NCBI GenBank assembly: GCA_937975655.1
Contig: CALJTZ010000271.1
Location: 1-7,754, forward strand
DNA length: 7,754 nucleotides
Direction: 5' to 3'
DNA from: an uncultured Synechococcus sp.
GTDB lineage: Bacteria > Cyanobacteriota > Cyanobacteriia > PCC-6307 > Cyanobiaceae
The notes below the pieces were generated by a model. That model saw nothing but the letters and a program-made list of their open reading frames with translations. It searched no databases and had not been told where the DNA came from. Made by a program: the position numbers and the translations under genes. Positions 4,870-7,754 of this stretch are shown here, in pieces (within the stretch, counting starts at the first letter, position 1; the number at the start of each line of letters is the position of its first letter).

Positions 4870-5058
4870 TCAGTGGATAACAGGAAGGTCGAAGTAACGG
4901 CGCAGGCAGTCATGCACCGCGCCGCTGGGGGTCAGCTGGTGCTCTTCGGCGTGCTGCTGCAGCAGTTCCATCACGTCTGGCCAGAGATGGGCGCCGACCT
5001 TGATGGAGCGGGTGCTGCGGGCATACCGCCGGGGCTTGCGTTCGCTAGCGCTAGTCAT
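4870..5058 (-). CDS. Small ribbon-helix-helix-like DNA-binding protein
   Basis: ATG 5058 overlaps the previous stop (ATGA) and gives 62 residues; the longer open frame to 5163 would overlap an upstream gene. The N-terminus is Ser/Arg-rich (SASERKPRRYARSTR). SIKVGAHL follows as a beta strand, then a helix (WPDVMELLQQHAEEHQ), a TPS turn and a second helix (GAVHDCLRRYFDLP). Strand-helix-helix with a Thr/Pro-Ser turn before helix 2 is the Arc/CopG/MetJ layout, whose dimers bind operators through the strand pair. It could autoregulate the early operon. Its first codons contain a CTAGCGCTAG palindrome. The fold call is by eye and moderately secure; the target is unknown. Confidence 0.6.
   Translation of the reverse strand: MTSASERKPRRYARSTRSIKVGAHLWPDVMELLQQHAEEHQLTPSGAVHDCLRRYFDLPVIH
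5044..5056. repeat. 13-bp repeat copy 1, containing palindrome CTAGCGCTAG
   Basis: GCTAGCGCTAGTC occurs here, at the start of the RHH-like gene, and again exactly 700 bases away at 5744-5756. Both copies encode Thr-Ser-Ala-Ser with identical codons on the - strand. The 10-bp core is a perfect palindrome of two CTAG units. Confidence 0.5.
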
Positions 5059-5279
5059 TGCGCACACCAGAGGTGAGGTGTGGAGCGGTGGGCGTAAAAG
5101 GCAACCGAGCTGATGCGGATTCCTTGATCCTGCATTGCTGGCTTGCTGCAAATGCAGCGCCAAGACGCCTTGGCCAGAGAAAAAGTCGCGTACACCTGGG
5201 CCTCCTCCGGTGTTTGTACCCAGTGGATCGCTCCGGTTAGATCGGTGGCCATGTAGTGGCCGGCAGCGTTTTCAATCAA
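5055..5279 (-). CDS. Small early-operon protein, about 74 residues (start uncertain)
   Basis: The frame is read from TTG 5279, which overlaps the preceding gene's end; ATG 5252 would give 65 residues. The TTG start keeps the segment LIENAAGHYMATDLTGAIHWVQTPEEAQ, which looks like a compact strand-turn-strand with a following helix. The second half (SLAKASWRCICSKPAMQDQGIRISSVAFYAH) is a helix and strand ending in WCAQ. The open frame continues to 5483, but that upstream part is Ser/Pro/Thr-rich and is better explained by the neighbouring gene in another frame. It ends with an ATGA overlap onto the RHH-like gene. Local GC is lower than on either side. No family is recognised. Confidence 0.55.
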   Translation of the reverse strand: MIENAAGHYMATDLTGAIHWVQTPEEAQVYATFSLAKASWRCICSKPAMQDQGIRISSVAFYAHRSTPHLWCAQ

Positions 5280-5499
5280 CCAACGCTCGCGGTGCAGATA
5301 CGGAGCGAGTGAGTAGGGCGAGATCGCTGTGGACTCGCTGGAGCAATATGCGGGTTGCGCATAAGTTTCCGTAGGCCGTGATGCGGGCATCGAATGCAGC
5401 TTCTGCATAAGCCTCGTGGACTGTTGCTTCAATCGATTCGATGGCACGGCGTATAGCCGTGTGAGCAGCGCGGATCTCTTCATCAGCTGACCTCGGCAT
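5272..5499 (-). CDS. Small helical early-operon protein, 75 residues
   Basis: ATG 5499 overlaps the 3' end of the annealing-protein gene by 17 bases, and the stop at 5272-5274 overlaps the next gene's TTG. The sequence is almost entirely amphipathic helix (SADEEIRAAHTAIRRAIESI, then EAYAEAAFDARITAYGNL, then RILLQRVHSDLALLTRS), with one Cys and a short Ala/Pro end. A helical bundle or small adaptor is likely. The competing frame over the same bases (part of an open frame from 5483) has a poorer composition, which is why this one is chosen. No family is recognised. GC in this and the next gene is about 57% by hand count, against about 67% in the adjoining 5521-5640. Confidence 0.55.
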   Translation of the reverse strand: MPRSADEEIRAAHTAIRRAIESIEATVHEAYAEAAFDARITAYGNLCATRILLQRVHSDLALLTRSVSAPRALVD

Positions 5500-6199
5500 G
5501 GAGCTGCTGCAGGAGGAAATCGCGGTGTGCGGCGGTCTTGATGTAGTCGGCGGCCTTCTTGTCGGCAGGCAGGCAGAAGTGGTCCTGGAAGGCACTCACC
5601 ACCTGCTGGCGGCGCTCAGCGCTGACCTGCAGCACGGCCTCCACCAGCTGCTGCACCTCCTCGGGCTTGAGGCGCTCACCGCCGGGGGTGGGGTTGCCGG
5701 GCAGGCTCTTCTTGGCTGGGGCGACCTTGGTGGTAGCAGGCTTGCTAGCGCTAGTCGCTGGCGTCGCAGCGGCAGCCTCCTCGTCGCGCATCGGGTTCTC
5801 CACCTCCACCCGCGCCCACAGCTCGTAGCCCAGGCCAAAGGCAAAGGCGGCGGCGGTGCAGAGGCAGCGGCGGTGCGTGTCGGTCAGGGTGCGGGCCGTG
5901 ATCCGCTCAAAGGGGATCGGATTGTTCCGGTGGTCCATGCACGCCTGCGGAAAGTCCGGCGTTTGCTGGTCCGCGTTTTGGAAGTAGCCCACCACGTAGC
6001 CCGTGCCATCGGGGGCTTTCCAGACGTGGCTGCCATCGGGGGCAAGGCTGAGCGTGAACTGCCAGCCGGGCGCATGGACATGCAGCAGGTGGGCGATCTT
6101 CGCCCAGTTCACATAGTCGGCGGCATAGCTGCCGGTCCCCTTGGTGGAGATGTCATCGGGCGTGATGACACCTCCCAGTTGCGGGAAGGAGTCAGTCAT
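5483..6199 (-). CDS. Sak3/DUF1071-like single-strand annealing protein
   Basis: A 238-residue protein. Residues 25-130 follow the Sak3 (SSAP_Sak/DUF1071) pattern. YVNWAKIAHLLHVHAPGWQF matches the family's Y-(L/V)-x-W-A start. VWKAPDGTGYVVGYF gives the Gly-plus-strands core. MDHRNNPI matches the family MDxRN motif, and DTHRRCLCTAAAFAFGLG matches the D-x-x-x-RCL-x-x-A-x-x-x-GLG motif. Such Rad52-like proteins coat and anneal single strands during phage recombination and replication. A linker rich in Ala, Pro, Thr and Lys (about 140-175) joins a C-terminal helical domain (about 177-235). The genes downstream include an SSB-like protein, a usual partner. The family's typical acidic YAGED end is replaced here by ELWARVEVENP, so it is a divergent member. 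ATG 6199 follows a noncoding stretch with two dyads. Confidence 0.75.
   Translation of the reverse strand: MTDSFPQLGGVITPDDISTKGTGSYAADYVNWAKIAHLLHVHAPGWQFTLSLAPDGSHVWKAPDGTGYVVGYFQNADQQTPDFPQACMDHRNNPIPFERITARTLTDTHRRCLCTAAAFAFGLGYELWARVEVENPMRDEEAAAATPATSASKPATTKVAPAKKSLPGNPTPGGERLKPEEVQQLVEAVLQVSAERRQQVVSAFQDHFCLPADKKAADYIKTAAHRDFLLQQLHAEVS
5744..5756. repeat. 13-bp repeat copy 2, containing palindrome CTAGCGCTAG
   Basis: Second copy of GCTAGCGCTAGTC, here inside the linker of the annealing-protein gene, encoding Thr-Ser-Ala-Ser. See the copy at 5044-5056. Confidence 0.5.
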
Positions 6200-6215
6200 G
6201 GGTGCGGAGATCGGA

Positions 6216-6233
6216 TGCCGCGGATCTGCGGCA
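6216..6233. promoter_or_regulatory. Dyad TGCCGC-N6-GCGGCA upstream of the annealing-protein gene
   Basis: A perfect 6-bp inverted repeat with a 6-base spacer in the 59-base gap before ATG 6199. No T-run follows on the - strand, so an operator or a 5' leader hairpin is more likely than a terminator. Its centre is 31 bases from the centre of the next dyad. Confidence 0.4.
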
Positions 6234-6246
6234 CGGCTCCACAGTA

Positions 6247-6264
6247 GACTAGGCGCCGCTAGTC
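6247..6264. promoter_or_regulatory. Dyad GACTAG-N6-CTAGTC at the XRE stop / annealing-gene leader
   Basis: A perfect 6-bp inverted repeat with a 6-base spacer; it contains the TAG stop of the XRE-like gene. Two further CTAG motifs lie within the next 30 bases (6273-6276 and 6288-6291). A role as an operator is inferred from symmetry and position. Confidence 0.4.
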
Positions 6265-6927
6265 GTCAACCTCTAGCGCCCACGTCGCTAGTGCCTCGTC
6301 TACCGGGTCGGCGTCGTTCATCGTGATCGCCTCCCATTCCTCCGGCGTCCACTGGTGCCAACCGCTCAGCACGTTGCGCAGCAGGTCCCGCTGGGCGCTG
6401 TTGAGCCCGGTGCAGTGCTGCTCCAGCTGACGCCAGGCCAGCGCGGGGCTCAGCTGCTTGCGCTTGGCCACCTCTTCAAAGCGGGCCTGTTGATCACGAC
6501 TGAGGGCGGCCGCCTCCTCAGCCGTGAGCGGCTTTGGGGGCAGCGCCCACTCCGGAGCGTCCAGCTCACCGACAAAGTGGCCAAAGAACTCCATGGCCCC
6601 CCAGGGCTGGCCTTTGGCATCGGTGATCGGCTGGGAATCCTGCAGGCGATCCCGCAGCTGGCGGTCCACCACGCCGCTGTAATCGCCGGCCGCCACGCGG
6701 GCATTGGCCAGGGCCAGCTGAATGAAGGTCAAGGGGCTGGGTTGCTCGGTCTTGCCGTTCTGCAGCCGGTTGAAGCTGCTGTCGCGGATCGAGGGGAACT
6801 GAGCCTGCTCGCCCCACTGGTGCAGGGTGCTGTGGATCCAACCGTTGCGATGCAGCCACGCGGTCAAGGTGCGGCCAAAGCGGCGCCGGGCATCCAAGGG
6901 GGGATGCGTGTAGCGGTCATGATCCAT
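6259..6927 (-). CDS. XRE-like helix-turn-helix regulator with long C-terminal region
   Basis: A 222-residue protein from ATG 6927 to TAG. Residues about 14-75 (RRRFGRTLTAWLHRNGWIHS, then LHQWGEQAQFPSIRDSSFNRLQNGKTEQP, then LTFIQLALAN) have the shape of a Cro/CI-type HTH: a long first helix, a second helix, and a recognition segment in which SSFNRLQNGKT resembles the S-x-x-SxxExG-x-R turn of the fold. Residues about 80-125 form a middle module (RQLRDRLQDSQPI, then MEFFGHFVGEL). Residues about 132-220 are Trp-rich and helical, with an acidic end (EVDD). It follows the serine recombinase by 31 bases and precedes the recombination genes, the usual place for a lysogeny regulator. Whether it represses or activates is not visible; no catalytic Ser/Lys pair of LexA/CI autoproteolysis is evident. 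Confidence 0.7.
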   Translation of the reverse strand: MDHDRYTHPPLDARRRFGRTLTAWLHRNGWIHSTLHQWGEQAQFPSIRDSSFNRLQNGKTEQPSPLTFIQLALANARVAAGDYSGVVDRQLRDRLQDSQPITDAKGQPWGAMEFFGHFVGELDAPEWALPPKPLTAEEAAALSRDQQARFEEVAKRKQLSPALAWRQLEQHCTGLNSAQRDLLRNVLSGWHQWTPEEWEAITMNDADPVDEALATWALEVDD

Positions 6928-6939
6928 GGCTTGGGAGTC

Positions 6940-6963
6940 GCTAGAAGGAAGCCTAGCACTAGG
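6940..6963. promoter_or_regulatory. Clustered CTAG dyads between recombinase and XRE-like genes
   Basis: The 31-base gap and the adjoining stop contain GCTAG-N8-CTAGC (6940-6957) and CCTAG-CA-CTAGG (6952-6963), two overlapping perfect dyads built from three CTAG units. They lie 13 bases upstream of the XRE-like start. An autoregulatory operator is plausible but inferred. Confidence 0.35.
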
Positions 6964-7754
6964 GAGCAGCAGTCATCCGGCTCGGCAACCGCAAGGCCAC
7001 TGCCTCCACCGCCTTCTCCCGCACCAGCACCCGCTCCACGTGATCGGTGAACATCCGCCGCACCTGCGCCGGGTCCGTCTGCATTAGCTGCCAGTAGCGC
7101 TCATCCCCCAGAGCCTGGTGGATCTGTTCGGCACTCATCTCCAGGTCCACCCGCTCCCCCTGGGCTTCCAGCAAATGGGTCATGCGCTGGCGCTTGCGCT
7201 GGATCGCCTCTGTCAAGTCAGGGTCTTGCTTGTCGCTCAGTTCGCGGATCTCTCGCTGCAGCGTTTCGATCTGCTGCTGGTCCCCCTGCAGCCGCAGCTG
7301 GGCTCCCATCGCCACCATCTCCAACTCCTCACGGTTGGCCTTCAGCTCCGCCCAGATCGCCGCCGTCACCGTTGCCACCTTGATGCGGTTGGGGCGCGGA
7401 CTAGGGCAAGTCAAGAAGGTGCAGCGCAAATACACCGGCCCTAGTCGCTTGTGGTGCTGGTAGCTCATCACGTGCTGGCAGTGGCTGCAGACCACCAGGC
7501 CGGTCAGCTCGCGGACGTAGTGCTCCCGCAGGCCGCTGCGGTGCCGGTTGCGCTGTTCGGCAAAAATGGCATGAATCTGCGCATGTTGCAGCTCGGTGAT
7601 CAGCGCTGGGTGGCTGCGGGCATAGATCTCCTCGTAGACCCCGGCCGGTCGCCGCCGCCGCTTGAGCAGTCCCTCCGAGTCCCGGTAGCGCTCGTCATGG
7701 CCATAGACCCGATACCCCGCTAGCGAGGGGTTGAGCAACCAGCTCTTGCAGCCG
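6959..7754 (-). CDS. Large serine recombinase, C-terminal part (5' truncated by window)
   Basis: The frame runs from the right window edge to TAG 6959-6961; 264 residues are visible, and the TTG at 7738 is not a true start. CKSWLLNPSLAGYRVYGHDE is the signature end of the Recombinase domain (family form W-L-L-x-N-P-x-x-x-G). A zinc ribbon follows (GLVVCSHCQHVMSYQHHK, then RCTFLTC with four Cys). Next come a long coiled coil (about 85 residues, rich in Glu, Gln and Leu) and a C-terminal QTDPAQVRRMFTDHVERVLV module. This is the phage-integrase and XisF-type architecture, which performs site-specific integration or excision. The catalytic resolvase domain with its serine lies beyond the window. 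It marks the integration end of the element; the attachment site is not visible here. Confidence 0.93.
   Translation of the reverse strand, partial: GCKSWLLNPSLAGYRVYGHDERYRDSEGLLKRRRRPAGVYEEIYARSHPALITELQHAQIHAIFAEQRNRHRSGLREHYVRELTGLVVCSHCQHVMSYQHHKRLGPVYLRCTFLTCPSPRPNRIKVATVTAAIWAELKANREELEMVAMGAQLRLQGDQQQIETLQREIRELSDKQDPDLTEAIQRKRQRMTHLLEAQGERVDLEMSAEQIHQALGDERYWQLMQTDPAQVRRMFTDHVERVLVREKAVEAVALRLPSRMTAAP

Noticed and set aside
5280..5483. Upstream extension of the 5055 frame to a start at 5483 (142 residues)
   Set aside because: The extension is Ser/Pro/Thr-rich and overlaps a more plausible helical protein in another frame.
5498..6247. + strand 249-residue open frame opposite the annealing-protein gene
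   Set aside because: Gly/Val/Leu-rich low-complexity shadow with no motif; the - strand frame has family motifs and operon context.
1..7754. tRNA or rRNA genes, CRISPR array, insertion sequence ends, HIP1 octamers
   Set aside because: None was found by reading both strands; no regularly spaced direct repeats, no tRNA cloverleaf, no transposase and no GCGATCGC were seen.

Overview
This GC-rich window reads as part of a prophage or a temperate, siphovirus-like cyanophage in a picocyanobacterial host of the Synechococcus/Cyanobium type. The evidence is the endolysin architecture, the small phage-type genes, the NblA-like ORF (NblA is a cyanobacterial and cyanophage family), the absence by eye of the HIP1 octamer GCGATCGC, and starts that mostly lack Shine-Dalgarno sequences. 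The host assignment is inference; the phage nature is well supported. No rRNA, tRNA, CRISPR array or insertion sequence was seen.

Left arm (1-2115, + strand): the late end of the element. It holds the 3' end of a tail-assembly-chaperone-like gene, a small coiled-coil protein, a 54-residue one-membrane-segment protein (holin candidate), a two-domain endolysin (glucosaminidase plus C39-like peptidase) and a small tryptophan-rich protein translationally coupled to it.

Middle (2112-3553): a 52-residue Cys/His protein on the - strand shares a CTAG stop with the late module. Next is a + strand ORF that aligns without gaps to the phycobilisome-degradation adaptor NblA. Its tail overlaps the 3' end of a complete - strand RpoD-family (group 2-like) sigma factor. 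Upstream of the sigma gene lies an AT-richer leader with several inverted repeats.

Right arm (3539-7754, - strand): a densely packed, mostly overlapping early operon. In transcription order it runs: partial large serine recombinase, XRE-like regulator with a long C-terminal region, Sak3/DUF1071-like single-strand annealing protein, two small unknown proteins, a ribbon-helix-helix-like protein, a small SSB-like protein ending in MPF, two small unknown proteins, a dCTP deaminase-family enzyme and an NrdR-type zinc-ribbon protein. ATGA, GTGA and TGATG overlaps suggest translational coupling.

Together these genes suggest integration (recombinase), a regulatory switch (XRE and RHH proteins, sigma factor), DNA recombination and replication support (annealing protein, SSB-like protein, dCTP deaminase), possible remodelling of host light harvesting (NblA-like) and lysis. 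The points most worth a second look are the NblA-like ORF beside a sigma factor, the divergent recombination proteins, and a set of paired CTAG dyads near gene boundaries in the early arm.
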